Shown in pieces: positions 1-11,340 of a stretch of 64,000 nt of DNA. The notes beneath the pieces were generated by a model. That model searched no databases. It was not told where the DNA came from and worked only from the letters and a program-made list of their open reading frames with translations. The stretch comes from Cornus controversa (taxonomy: Eukaryota > Streptophyta > Magnoliopsida > Cornales > Cornaceae), in the NCBI GenBank assembly GCA_026545225.1, contig CM048848.1, forward strand, positions 19,198,806 through 19,262,805, in the 5' to 3' direction. Position numbers and translations under genes: made by a program. Position 1 is the first letter of the stretch, and every line of letters starts with the position of its first letter.

Positions 1-340
1 TCTCTTCAGTGTTCACCTCCTTAAGTGCAACAATGATAAATTAGTCAACTTCTGCTCCGACCCTGCGATTGTCCTGTCCTTCTTCTATAAGTCCAGGAAT
101 TTTCTCATGTGAAATACTTTTGAATCCTTCCCAACTGTTAGGTTGTTCCACTGGTAATGGAATACGCACCATTTACAGTGGCTGCTGTGGTGGCGGCTAA
201 TTCTAAAGAGTAGTCGCCACTCCTGTACCTACAGCCTAAGTGATCATGACTACCAAATCGAGAGGAAGTCCTACATTTCCATCCTGAACATTATCCTGAC
301 CTTAGTTGTGGTTCGCATTCCTTCTCCTACGGGGCGACAT
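1..340 (-). pseudogene. gag start of the family C element, cut by the window edge, broken
   Basis: The ATG at 340 follows TTTTATTTAG, which looks like a splice acceptor or a simple leader end. The first residues (MSPRRRRN) are the basic start typical of Tekay-like gag (compare MPPRRA at 48636). The region aligns base by base with 36280-36600 of the sister copy. The reading frame is broken and the rest of gag lies outside the window. Confidence 0.7.
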
Positions 341-478
341 CTAAATAAAATCCCAATAATAGACTAAGATATGTAGAGTACAATAAACCCTCTACTTAGA
401 TTCTATTTATCAGAATACGCAATGCGGAAGATACCTTACGACGGACCCTACAGAACCGAGGATACTTGAACCTGGAAT

Positions 479-490
479 GCTCTGATACCA
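479..490 (-). other. Primer binding site, initiator-Met tRNA type
   Basis: On the minus strand this reads TGGTATCAGAGC, the standard plant Met-tRNA primer site, two bases after the LTR end. This fixes the LTR 3' boundary and the direction of the element. Confidence 0.9.
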
Positions 491-1338
491 AATGAAATAC
501 CCCCAGAAAAAAACCGTTCATGAGGTGGCCAGTCTCATACACAAAACCTGGGAGATACATACAACTGGTAGCAACAAGCATAGAATACAAAAGACAAATT
601 AAAATAAATTCTAAAAGCTAAACAGAAAATTCCACTGAATTGAAATAACCGATAAATAATTAGTTATATGCCTGGTAATACAATTTGGAAGTCCCGTAAC
701 GCAAGGACCCCTTAACCAGAATAAACACAAGTTTAAGACTCTAATTTAAAACCAACAACCAAAACCTCCAAAAGAGTTCATAGTCTGACCCTTGAATAAG
801 AGGATAGGTTTCTACCCTGTGACCGATGAGAAGAGATGTCTGCCACAACTAACCCTAAAACTCTATCCTTGCAGTGGAACCTGTCTGAAACCTGAAATAT
901 CAACAAAGTGGGTTAAACCCACGAGCAAGTTCTATCTACTACATTCCAATCAGAGAACCAATATACATACCCTCAGTATAAGGGACACAAAAGAAAATAA
1001 TAGATTTAACATACAAGCTATTCTTATTCCAGTTTCATGTTTTCAAAACAACAGTCATTAATTATAATATTCCACCCAAATCCTTATTACGCAAAAGTGA
1101 TCACATTTCTTAAGTTCAGTAGAAATAAACATAACATGAAATAATATCAAGTTTAAGCAATCCTAACATGCCATCATTTAATCTTTTGATACCTTAATAG
1201 GTATAGATATATACATACTTTCCTATTTAGTTCATATTTTTCAGAAGTAAAATCATCTTATACATTGTTCCAACAAACCCTTATCATCCAACAATGAACA
1301 CATTCTTTAAGTTCAAAATAAAGAAAACATATGCATAC

Positions 1339-1706
1339 ATGTATAGATACCTTATTAGGTATGGGCGATCCTGACACGCCAAATAAAATGTATAGATACC
1401 TTATTAGGTATGGGCGATCCTGACACGCCAAATAAAATGTATAGATACCTTATTAGGTATGGGCGATCCTGACACGCCGGGCAATCCTTACATGCCAAAT
1501 AAAATACATAGATACCTTATTAGGTATGGGCGATCCTGACACGCTGGGCAATCCTTACATGCCAAATAAAATACATAGATACCTTATTAGGTATGGGCGA
1601 TCCTGACACGCTGGGCAATCCTTACATGCCAAATAAAATACATAGATACCTTATTAGGTATGGGCGATCCTGACACGCCGGACAATCCTTACATGCCAAA
1701 ATAAAA
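1339..1706 (-). repeat. 49/66-bp minisatellite inside the LTR
   Basis: Three units of 49 bp (starts near 1339, 1388, 1437) are followed by units of about 66 bp. The longer unit equals the short one plus 17-18 bp that is itself a diverged copy of the unit's last 18 bp (GCGATCCTGACACGCC against GCAATCCTTACATGCC). Related but shorter units are present at 35260-35470 in the sister LTR. Confidence 0.9.
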
Positions 1707-1999
1707 TGCATAGATACATTCCAATATGCAATACAAAATAACAAGGTGCATTATGATTTAATTTGCACAAACCGTTATTTCAAATCATCCAACATGAAAT
1801 TATCATCATAAGATAAATCGTTCACAAGTAGACTATAATCAAGTATTTGATGGGCATTTATATCCTTAAAGAAAATTACATTCAAGTAAATCAAATAACT
1901 CAAACATCCATTAAAGAAGCAATTTCCCAACTCAACCTTCAATGCACTCAAATATATGAGGGAGTCTAAACCTAACTTTTATCTAGGTTTCTGGGCATA

Positions 2000-2720
2000 T
2001 TCTACTGCTAAGAACCCTATTAAATCATGCTGGAATTTCCTAGAATTTTTTTAGAATTTTAAAAAATATTATTCTAGCAAAAAGAAAATAAACATAATTC
2101 GAGGCATACTTTCACAACCAGCACAATCACAAGGGAGACTCATTTTGACATGAAATTTAAAACCCAAGTGCATTTTAATCCTATAAAGTTATCTAAATTT
2201 TTCTAGAATTTTCTGGAATTTTAAAATATTTTCTAAAAATAAAAGAAGGTGAAAATCCAACTTTTAGACACTTTAAAAATAAATTTAACAACAAGGAAAG
2301 ATTATTTTGAGTTATAAATTTAAACCCAAGTGTATTTATCCTCCAGAGAATTACAGTAAAAATTTGGGAATTTTTGGGATTATAAAAGTATTTTCTAAAA
2401 TTACAGAATGTGAAAAACTCAACTTTTGGACACTTTAAAAATCAATTGAACAACAAGGAAAGATCATTTTGAGTTGAAAATTTAAACCCAAGTGTATTTA
2501 GCCTTCAGAGAGCTACAGTAAACATTTCGGAATTGTCAGAAATTTCTAACTATTTTCTAAAATTAAAGAGGCTGAAAAATTCAGTTTTTAGACACTTTAA
2601 AAATTAATTTAAAGACAATGGTAAATAATTTTGATATGAAATTTAAACCCCAAGCCCCTTAAGCTCCCAAGAAGTTGACATAAAATTTTGGAAATTTTTA
2701 GAATTATAAAAGTATTTTTA
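2000..2720 (-). repeat. ~162-bp tandem array inside the LTR
   Basis: A marker string AACCCAAGTG recurs at about 2161, 2323, 2485 and 2646, giving a period of 161-162 bp over four to five diverged units. The same array is present at 34100-34800 in the other family C LTR with a period of 162-164 bp. Confidence 0.85.
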
Positions 2721-4181
2721 AAAAATCATTTTTCCAGATTTTCAAGTTTTCCCAAAAATTTCAAAAATACAAAATAAATATCAAAATAATTCGGAATGGG
2801 CCCATATTGGACCCAGAGGTGGGCCCCAGGGAGTGGGCCCCAAAAATAATTTTCCGGCCACCGGCGCAGACGGAACGCGCCCCCACGCGCCGGCGGACGC
2901 GTGGCCCCTTTTCTTTTTCTTTTTTTTTTTTTCTTTTTTTTTTTCTTTTTTTTTCTTTCTTCTTCCTTCTTCCCCAGCTGGAGCTTCAGCGGCCAACAAT
3001 GGAGGCCGAGCTTCCCGATCACTTTTCGATCACTTCCGAGCATCGAATCGCGCATATGAATATACAATTGAACTCGTATCGATCTAAGCTACGTATTGGT
3101 ACCAAAATTATCCCCTCTCGCGGACTAAATCAAAAACGCCCAATTTCAAGTTTCGGAAATCTAAAATTTTAAACTCAATTTCCCGTCAATCTACCCAACG
3201 GTTCATAACGAAACTTTCAAGGATTGTTCTAGGAAGTAAGATCTATCTTTTAATCGGAACAAAATCCCTCAAAAATGATAAACACAGTAGACCCAAATTT
3301 CATGTTCGTATATATATACACCCGCCTATACAATCATATATACATGTATATACATATGCAAAAATACTCTAAAACAATACCAAAACTCCAAAATCCTAAT
3401 GTTTAATTCACAGAATTATCTTAGCATGCAAAATCATTTAATTTCATAATTAAATGCATACAAATTTCTAGCAACATGTCTATACAATTAGCAAAATTAA
3501 TTCTCACAAAATTTATCAACAGAGAAAAAAAAAACATACAATTATATACAAATTTCTAAAATAAACACAATCCTCAAACCTAGACTATGCATACTGATTC
3601 AAAGGGGAAGAGAAGAATCAAACTTGCCTCTTTGACGATTCAAACACTCGTTCACCCGAACTCCTTCTCTCTTTCGTTTACTCTCCTGATTTTTGTGCGT
3701 AATGCAAACGGCAGAAACCCTAGTTTCTTATTATCTTCTGTCCTAATCATTTTATTCTATTATTATTATTATTTTTTTCTAAAAACTAAATAACTAAAAA
3801 TAATAATAATAATAACCATAATAATATAACTATAACCATGGCCCAACAACTTAAGCATATCCTTAGCCCAACCATTCCAGCCCAGATTCCTCCCTAGCCC
3901 AATCCAAAGCATTTAAAATATTTAAATCAAATAATACACAATCAATAAACAATTCATATAAATTGATAAAAATAAAAATAGAGCAATTCACATGAAATGA
4001 AAGAATTTATAAAGACAACCAATTCACATAAAATAATAATTGTATAAAGACCTAATAATTCACATGAAATGATAAAATGCATATAAAGGCATTCCACATG
4101 AATTGAAAAAAAAATAATAATAATATAAAGAAATTTAAATTCTTTAAAATAATAGACGTCCAAATTTTTCGGGGTATTACA

Positions 4182-5041
4182 ACGTCGACCTCTATTGGTT
4201 TGCATCGGTTACTACATCAGAGCTAACAACCAACCACGCACAATACAAAGCCCCATCTTTGGCGGTGGATCAATTAGGATTTTCGGCAACTTGTTGCTTT
4301 CTGGAAGGTTTGGCATTACTAGATTACGGCACTTCAAATGAATAATATTAAAATGGTTGACTACATTAAAATTGGGATTCTCCAACGTAATATCTATGAA
4401 ATGGTTTTATGAGAGAAAATCATCGTTCGATTGGGGGTTGCAGTTAAAATGTGGCGGTGGACAATCCATGGAATTGGATTTTGTAATGAAAAAAATAGCT
4501 AAGATTAAAAAAATAAAGGATTCTTAACTTCAAGGAGGAGAGAATATGTATATTTGGTTCTGAGATGAATGAATGTATGGATGGATGAATTTATAGAGAT
4601 GGAAAAAGAGAAAAAAACACAATAAAATAAAAATAATAATTTTTCACTTTTTTGGCCAATATAGTCGTTTTAGGCACTATTTGGATCAATGACTCTATTG
4701 GCAGTAAAAAAGGATAAACCCTGCCCAACGTGCATGTAACTGTTGCCTACCATGCGGTGTACTACGATTAGGCCACACAGCGCGCACACTTTTTATTTTA
4801 AAATCAACTAACTGAAATGGCATTGTTTTAGTCAGTGAATTTTAAAATAAAATATATATAACACAATTGCGGTGATTTTTAAAAATACATATATATAACA
4901 CGATCGCAGGCCCACCTCAGCATGTGATCACTTAACAGATCACGGGATTGGACGATCTGTTCTGCAACGCATAAGTAGGACCCGCATTTTAAGCGAGTTC
5001 ATTGGAGCGAAAATTTGGACTTGGCTTCGCCAGACCTGCTC
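4182..5041. other. Single-copy-looking DNA with no recognised gene
   Basis: No convincing open frame or element signature is visible. The stretch contains an imperfect hairpin (4791-4852) and two near-copies of a TATATATAACAC motif at 4853-4910. It is the nearest thing to ordinary host intergenic DNA in the window, together with 5426-6843. Confidence 0.5.
4791..4852. other. Imperfect hairpin, 14-bp outer arms
   Basis: TTTTATTTTAAAAT at 4791-4804 is the exact reverse complement of 4839-4852. A second inner pair (ACTGA 4811-4815 and TCAGT 4832-4836) lies in register inside it. The arms are AT-rich, so chance cannot be excluded. Confidence 0.5.
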
Positions 5042-5044
5042 TAA

Positions 5045-5422
5045 TGCTACGTTTGGTACGCAACAATGGAATGGAATGGAATGTCAATATTACCTTTTTT
5101 GATCCATTCCTTTGTTTGGTAAGAAAAATAAAAGTAGAAATGACCATTCTGCGTCATTCCTTTGGAATGAAAAAGAATGAAAATTCATTCCACTACTCAA
5201 CCTATGGAATGGTCATTCCATTCCCAATAAACATTAAAAAAAAATTTAGTTACCAAAAATAATGTAATCATCATTCCATTCCTGCCGCATTTCATGTTTG
5301 AAACCAAACAGTAGAATGAGAATGATCATTCCATTCCATTCTCATTCTCATTCTCATTCTCATTCAATTCTCACTTTAATGGAATGCTAATTCCATTCCA
5401 TTGTTGCATACCAAACGTAGCA
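5045..5422. mobile_element. MITE, PIF/Harbinger (Tourist-like) type, 378 bp
   Basis: The ends form a terminal inverted repeat of at least 30 bp with one mismatch, starting TGCTACGTTTGGTACGCAAC and closing with its complement. It is flanked by TAA on both sides (5042-5044 and 5423-5425), a 3-bp duplication of the kind PIF/Harbinger elements make. The interior is built of GGAATG/CATTCC repeats that extend the inverted symmetry, so the whole element could fold back. No transposase frame is present, so it is non-autonomous. The near-perfect ends suggest a fairly recent insertion. Confidence 0.85.
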
Positions 5423-5425
5423 TAA

Positions 5426-6843
5426 GGGTTTAAGAGAATCAGAACCGTGCATGACCGACTGTCTCAATATCAACCATATATTCATTTAATTGTGATCTTT
5501 TGATATCCCATCCACTCTTCTATGAACTATGAGAGAGAAGACAATACCATATAATTTGTGATCCTTTGTATCTCTGCAGCTCGGGTGTGGTATGGCTAGG
5601 AAAAGCCTAATCCAAACAAAGGTCCATATCATCCACACCAAGTGATGCAAAATATTCCAATGTGGGATGAGTTTTAAACGCATTTTCAAACACCATACTT
5701 TGAGTCTAATTTTCTTATTCATCCGAAAATTAATTTGAGCAAGTAAATATATCACAGTTATCTACTCACGGGGAGGAATGTATTCTAATCATGGAACCAC
5801 CAAAGTGACCTTCAACAAAGTATGATTCCAACAACTAGTAGAGGGGAGAGAGAGTCCACATTATGGTACTGTACTGAACCTAAGTAGACCAATAACTGAT
5901 GATTATAATGGGATATTGGGATATGTGCAATGTGAATGTATGGAGCTAGAGAAATATGAATCCTCTGTAATTGTATTATTATTATTAGTCTCGTAACAAA
6001 ATGCAAAAAGAGGGGACTACCAAACATTTGCTTGAGTACCTAGTGTCATCTCAGCTTATGAAGAAAGAGGGTTAAGCAAGTTCCAATTGAGAAACAAGGG
6101 TGTGTTTCTTATCGATTACAAGAATAAATGCCAAACAAGAGAATACGAATGAACTTATAAGGTCTCACAATATTTATTATGACCATTACTTTGTGCACAA
6201 CAAATAGCTAGCTCAATTTTATTAGCTAAAGAAAGTGTAAATTACAATTATTTCTCTTTATGTTTACAATTGCACAAAGTTCTTCCCCATTTTTATTTCT
6301 AAATTGAAAAGATTTCTTCTTTTGGCCATTTCCAGGAGAGAGAGAGAGTGTGTGAGAAGGGGGGATGGGAGGTATGGTCAAGAAGTTCTTGTGAACAATA
6401 AATTCCTATGCCTTTGTTGTTTGTAATTATTTTTCTTGATTCAATTAATACATTTGGAAATTATCACCAAAGGCTATAGTTTACTAATATTTTCTCACTT
6501 TTGAAAGTAAAAGATGGAAGGTTCAAGTCTCTAGCTAGTAGCAAAAATGGGTGTGTTTGTGACTTTCTGCCAAGGTAAGAAAAAAAAAAGGCATTGAAAA
6601 AAAAATTGGATTTCAAATATGTATCTATTTTCACTGACCCATAATTTAACAAAAACAAAACGAAAAAGGAAGACTGAATTATTAAGGGTCTCTTTGGTAA
6701 TGTTGTCATTTTTCTTTCTCAATTTTCTAGAAAAATGAAAACTGAAAATCAATTGTGCTGTCATTTTTATTGATGGAAGCACATTCGTGACTTTCGTTTC
6801 CAACATATCCTACCAAATACTCCTATTATTTCTCTAACTTGAT
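5426..6843. other. Single-copy-looking AT-rich DNA with no recognised gene
   Basis: I see short open frames only, none with recognisable motifs. It contains a GA run near 6341-6356 and a possible worn MITE (6698-6829). Nothing else is supported. Confidence 0.45.
6698..6829. mobile_element. Possible worn MITE
   Basis: The left end (GGGTCTCTTTGGTA) and the complement of the right end (GGAGTATTTGGTA) are similar and resemble Tourist-like ends. No clean target duplication is seen, so the call is weak. Confidence 0.3.
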
Positions 6844-6985
6844 TGTAAAATTATTGTCCCCTTATATATTTGTAATTCCTAGAATTAAGGAATTAGGCGT
6901 GTATAACTAACCTATCAACCTGTATATATTTTCACGTAATTAATGAAGACTCAAAGGAGTACTTTTGCCCAAATAAAATTTTACA
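6844..6985 (+). repeat. 5' LTR of the copia relic (142 bp)
   Basis: The terminal inverted repeat TGTAAAAT...ATTTTACA, the short size and the adjoining primer site (6986-6997, TGGTATATGAGC) together define it. The left boundary depends on the inverted repeat alone. Confidence 0.6.
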
Positions 6986-7525
6986 TGGTATATGAGCAAG
7001 GTTAACCCTGGCACATTTTTTTCTACACGGCAGATCTTTACCGATTTTTACAAATTCTCGCTTCTGGTAACACTTGGAACCATGTATACAGAAACAACAA
7101 CATTGGGAGGGTCTGGCTAAAAGACCAAACCAGTCGACACTAAGTCGCCTTTCTACCTTCATCATTTAATCCAAGAACCATGTTTGTTTCGGCCCCTCTG
7201 AATCAAGGAAATTATTCTACATGGAAAAGGACAATGTTGAATGCTCTAAATGCGAAAAACAAAACACATTTTGTGGATGACATCCTCTCCAAACCAGATG
7301 ATGGATCTCCAGATGTGCATGCCTTAATTCAATGGTTATCTCATGGATTTTCAATGATCTCTCTGGTGACTTGCATGAAAGTGTTGCTTATACTGACACG
7401 GCAAAGGAAATTTCGATTGACCTTGAGGAAAGATTCTCACAAGGGAATGCTCCGTCTGTCCATCAACTCAAATGTGAACGGTCTCTCCTTACTCAAGGTA
7501 CTCTTTCTATTGTTACATATTTTTT
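6844..7525 (+). mobile_element. Ty1/copia relic, 5' end only
   Basis: A short 5' LTR (6844-6985) starts TGTAAAAT and ends ATTTTACA. It is followed at once by a Met-tRNA-like primer site and, after a leader, by a copia gag start at 7180. The element stops where the non-coding LTR element enters (about 7525). It is the outermost and so oldest layer of the left nest. The rest of the copia element is not found in the window. Confidence 0.7.
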
Positions 7526-7535
7526 GATGAATTAA
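7180..7535 (+). pseudogene. copia gag fragment, broken
   Basis: The frame opens with the copia gag pattern: a short hydrophobic lead, then LNQGNYSTWKRTMLNALNAK, then a D-DI-P stretch and a tryptophan in the middle. Further on comes the ERFSQGNAPSVHQLK block and L-QG-SIVTYF, all hallmarks of the Ty1/copia gag domain. The protein would form the particle shell. Only about the first third of a normal gag-pol is present and it is interrupted. The last few codons of the open frame already lie in the inserted LTR. Confidence 0.7.
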
Positions 7536-8819
7536 TCAATCGGGCTGGCCGATTATATTGTCAGCGTGTATACGGGTGTGCCAAAGCCGTAAAATTGGCT
7601 TGAGAGAGAATCATTTGCTCGAACACAGTATCTTATTTAAATATTATGTTAGATCAAGTGATTGGCTAGGGAGAGAGATTGGCTAAGGGGAAAGAATACC
7701 AAACTCCATATTGAGTTCTTTTTTGCCTCGATGAAAAGGACTTTAGAGTGCGCAAATAATTGTGAGATTGAATCGTAGCAAAGAGGGAGATAGAAATTGA
7801 GTGAGATCTACACATAGAGACTAATTAAGGGAGGTATTGTCACGCCCCGGAATCCGGACGGCCGGGACTCCCTCGGACCGACCCGAACCCCGAGTCGCGA
7901 ACCCGTTTACTCACTTCACACCTTTCAACGGCATTAGACCATCAGTGACCCTTGCAAATGATTTTCACGAAAATCGGGCATGACCCATTCTAAATAATCA
8001 GCTCCTGGCATGTTACACCTGCTTTACAATTCATATAGACACTTCTGGGCACGTGTCCCCCCAGCATTTATATCTAACAATAAAAATGGACACTTCTGGG
8101 CACGTGTCCCCCAGCATGAATGTCCGTATTATATACATACATCACATGAATGAAATACATCTGAAGGGATTGGCTCAACATAATCACTTCATACATTTAA
8201 TCCAAATGTACAACATTCATCTACTATCCTGAACATAAATTAGATTCTAAGGAATCTAACTACTACCTCTGCAACTGGTGCTATCAGTTTCCCCAACTGA
8301 CTCCAAAACTAGCAAGACCTGCAAAACCTGGGAGGGGGTGAGCTCAAAGGCCCAACAAGGTGAGTAGAACCATACTATCATCGCAGCAGCAGGTTGATCC
8401 TCACATATTCTCAAAACTATACATGCACTTAAATATATCACGATATTTAAAGTCATGCCCCTCCTAGCATACATGAACCAACAATGCACATGGCAGTTCT
8501 AGCACTTCTGCACATTTAAATCTAATACACATGACTTATGAAAATCATTTACACATGTTCAAGAGCAAAACACATCCAACATCCATATGGATAGAAAACA
8601 TATATAAATAGAGGCATTACATGAACAATGAAAATCAAATACTACGTCACCTACTCAACAAGATCCATTGAATCATACATAAATGCACATGTTCATGCAT
8701 TTTTACCCAAACATCCACATTTTTCAAATCGTGCATGATGCTTCACATAAAGTGCAAATACATACGTATATAACTCACACCAGAGTAATTCATAGGGGGC
8801 TTTCTCATCACTCCAATAG

Positions 8820-8932
8820 TAAGGGTCTCTTCGGCACCCAAACTCTGCTTGTGCTTTATCGGGTTACTAACCCGAAGGGAGCACCTCCTCTTGGCCAAGT
8901 TTTGGGTCTTTCACCCAAGGGGCCTTCCCCTT
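8820..8932 (-). ncRNA. Conserved hairpin-chain module (solo LTR copy)
   Basis: On the minus strand the same series of small stems is seen as in the other LTRs: GGGG/CCCC, GGGT/ACCC, CTTGGCCAAG, GGAG/CTCC, CGGGTT/AACCCG, GGGT/ACCC. The sequence is almost identical to the copy at 46682-46795 although the flanking LTR sequence has diverged strongly. Function unknown. Confidence 0.55.
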
Positions 8933-9729
8933 ATCTTAATTTCACACTCCTGCCCCAAAATCATATATATAAAGCATATAATCACACCTATGCACTTATC
9001 CACAACATGAATGTATTTTTGTCAAATCAATGCATTTTCCTTTCACGTCAAGATCGTCACAATGTCATCACATTCATATCATGGAAATCATCATGCTTAT
9101 GCATTTTCAGGAAAATTACATCTCTCATGCATAAATCTATAAACATCACATCTTCACGTTTTCACCAATAAACACACTTTTCATCGAAATCATTCATAAT
9201 CACATTTGCACATACACAACATATACATAGATGTCACATCTTGCATATAATCACATATATACGTATATTAGCATAAATATAATCATGCTTTCATTCCAAT
9301 CATGCATTTTACTACGAGCAACCAATATGCATTCTTACAACCATATTCAATCACGCAAATATATATATACATATATATATATCATGTCACCCATATAGGT
9401 AGTAAAGATATACAGAACAATTCACATATTTCATGCTTTTTCAATACCCTTCTATGCTATAATCAATTTAGCATGCATTTCTATTACTGCACCACATATA
9501 TAATCACGTATATACTTACATATATTCAACTCATGTATAAAAATCACATATGCATGCAAGGCAACATTTAACTAAATATACATCTGTAATTTAGCATACT
9601 TTACACTACTCAATCCATAAATATGCATATAACAATGCAATCAGTATCTGAATCTAACAATGCTCTCACTCTCCAAGCCCACACACATATATATATATAT
9701 ACCCACATGTATTTATCCTCACATCCCAC

Positions 9730-9763
<34 letters not shown>

Positions 9764-9894
9764 ACCTTTATATATATATATATGCACATATATATATATA
9801 TATGCAAACGCCACATATGACTAAATTAAGCACATATGTAAAATTAATCAGCATAATTAAAATATACATAGAGATAGAGGCAAGAATCAACTTG

Positions 9895-9896
9895 CC
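9895..9896 (-). promoter_or_regulatory. Splice-donor-like box (GC type) in the solo LTR
   Basis: The sense strand reads AAG/GCAAGT, the classical GC-AG donor. It sits at the position where other LTRs in this window have AG/GTAGGG. Confidence 0.4.
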
Positions 9897-11189
9897 TTAG
9901 GTCCCGCTCTTACTATGCCCCGTGCCTGCAAAGCGGTCCAAAGTCCCGGTCCAGTCCAGTCCCGTGTCAAAGCCCACACAAACAATGCACTGAACCACTT
10001 CATCTCCTTTTATTTCCATGCTTGGTCCCAATCCAATCCTGCCCCATTTCAAATCTAAAGCCCGATTTAAACCAATCCAATTCAATGTCCAAGTCCAATT
10101 TAATTGCCACTCGAAACGGCCCAAAACATGGCTGCCGAGACCAACCAAGGATCACCTTCATGGCAGCCCAATCCATCATTAAGTCCATTCCAATCTTAGA
10201 CCGATTCCAACCCAAATTTATTTCAGCCCACTTCTAGTTCCATTGGAAATCCAACACAAACTCAAGGCCTAAGCCCAATGCACAACTCATCATCTATATA
10301 TGTGTACCTATGTATCACCACTACTATGTATATATCAATGCACAACCCACAAGTTTCGGCGCCATTCGAAACCACCAAACCACCCAATCAAAGCCCTAAG
10401 CTTTGGCACTATTGTCGACTCCAAAGCCGAACCCAAATTCAACCTCCATGATCAGCCACCATAAGTTTCGCAAATCCAAGTTAAAACAGCCCCTAACCAA
10501 GCCATTACCCTGTTGTCAAATAACCCAAAACAACTATTGTCCAGCCACATCGCCAAAACCCAAATTCCAAAACTCAGTCGGAACCAACAACCACAAGGGT
10601 CGAACCTACAGCCAACCACCATCTGGTCACCCACCACGGAAGACCCATCCGAACCCAGCCGTGAGCCCAGCCAAACAGCCCCTACGCAACCCACTGCCGC
10701 CGTGAACCACCATGATCCTCACCCTCAAACTCAACCAAGAATAGTCACCCAAAAACCCAACCGAAGTGAACCCACCACTCAGCCGAGACCAAACACTACG
10801 AACCACCACAGACCCATTCGAAGCCTTTGTAGCCGAACCCAACCGAGCTCAGTCCAGGATCGAACCGAGCGAAGCCACTTTGAGCCGTCGTCGGAGTACC
10901 ATCTCAACGGCCGTACTCAGCCGAAACCAACACGACCCAGTCGTGTCTTCGCGCTACCACCACCTTCGGCCGTCACAACCGGAGCTAGCCACTGTCGAGC
11001 CAAACGAAACCCACGAACCCCAACCGCAAAACCCTCCATTGTAGCCGTCAAGTCACAACCCAGTCACCACCGTAGACACCACCTCAAACGCTCCAGCCAC
11101 CGCGAACAGCCGGCGCCGGAATCAGCTGCTCCAGCCACGGCCACCGCCGGGGCCGGGATCGACGGTGCCTCCTTCCTTCGGTCTCAACC

Positions 11190-11340
11190 CCTCTCTTCCC
11201 CGATCCTTCTCGGTTCTCGCTCTCTCCCCGATTTCGCTCTCGGTTTCTATTTCTCTCTCTTTCCTTTTCTTTTTCCTTTTCTTTCTTCTTTTCTTCTTTT
11301 TCTCTTTTTCTTTTCTTTCTTCTTTTCTTCTCTCTTCGGC
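11190..11340 (-). repeat. Purine/pyrimidine tract of the family B LTR
   Basis: The plus strand is a long run of T and C with few other bases. The equivalent tract lies at 45420-45590 and 63110-63295 in opposite orientation. It creates long meaningless open frames rich in Ser/Phe or Lys/Arg/Glu. Confidence 0.8.

Larger units (their letters stand above)
1..4181 (-). mobile_element. Family C long-LTR Ty3/gypsy element (Tekay-like chromovirus), 5' part
   Basis: The element runs on the minus strand and leaves the window at base 1. Its 5' LTR (493-4181) starts TGTAATACC and ends GGTATTTCA, a near-perfect terminal inverted repeat. It is followed by an initiator-Met tRNA primer site and by the first codons of gag. 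The same layout and sequence recur on the plus strand at 33038-36500, which confirms the boundaries. The base after the outer end (4182-4186, ACGTC) would be the target duplication, but the other end is outside the window. Assignment to the Tekay-like chromoviruses rests on the LTR length (over 3 kb), the Met primer site and the pol relic of the sister copy. Age cannot be estimated because only one LTR is visible. Confidence 0.85.
493..4181 (-). repeat. 5' LTR of the family C element (3.69 kb)
   Basis: The LTR is bounded by TGTAATACC at 4181 and GGTATTTCA at 493. In sense order it holds an AT-rich start, a purine-rich tract (2904-2968), a ~162-bp tandem array (about 2000-2720), a 49/66-bp minisatellite (1339-1706), and an AT-rich tail. 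Near 3628 it has AG/GCAAGT, a match to a GC-type splice donor. It is about 600 bp longer than the sister LTR at 33038-36115, mostly from the minisatellite and flanking AT-rich sequence. Confidence 0.85.

Noticed and set aside
479-490. tRNA-like match as a tRNA gene
   Set aside because: Only the 12 bases complementary to a tRNA 3' end are present, next to an LTR. This is a primer site, as at the other LTRs.
1339-1706. Regular repeats that could suggest a CRISPR-like array
   Set aside because: The units are directly adjacent without unique spacers, lie in a plant LTR and recur in a sister LTR. It is a minisatellite.
2807-3172. Overlapping open frames of 72-121 codons around a T/C-rich run
   Set aside because: They come from the pyrimidine tract of the family C LTR and read as runs of Phe/Ser or Lys/Arg. 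Not genes.
5486-6027. Short open frames in the single-copy-looking DNA as possible host exons
   Set aside because: No domain, codon bias or splice context is visible, and lengths are what AT-rich DNA gives by chance.
8683-9171. 162-codon open frame including the hairpin module
   Set aside because: It is antisense in the solo LTR. The conserved part is better explained by RNA stems on the other strand than by protein.
9350-9810. Dense AT and TATA-like runs as promoters
   Set aside because: These are TA microsatellites typical of the family B LTR. They cannot be told from chance as promoter elements.
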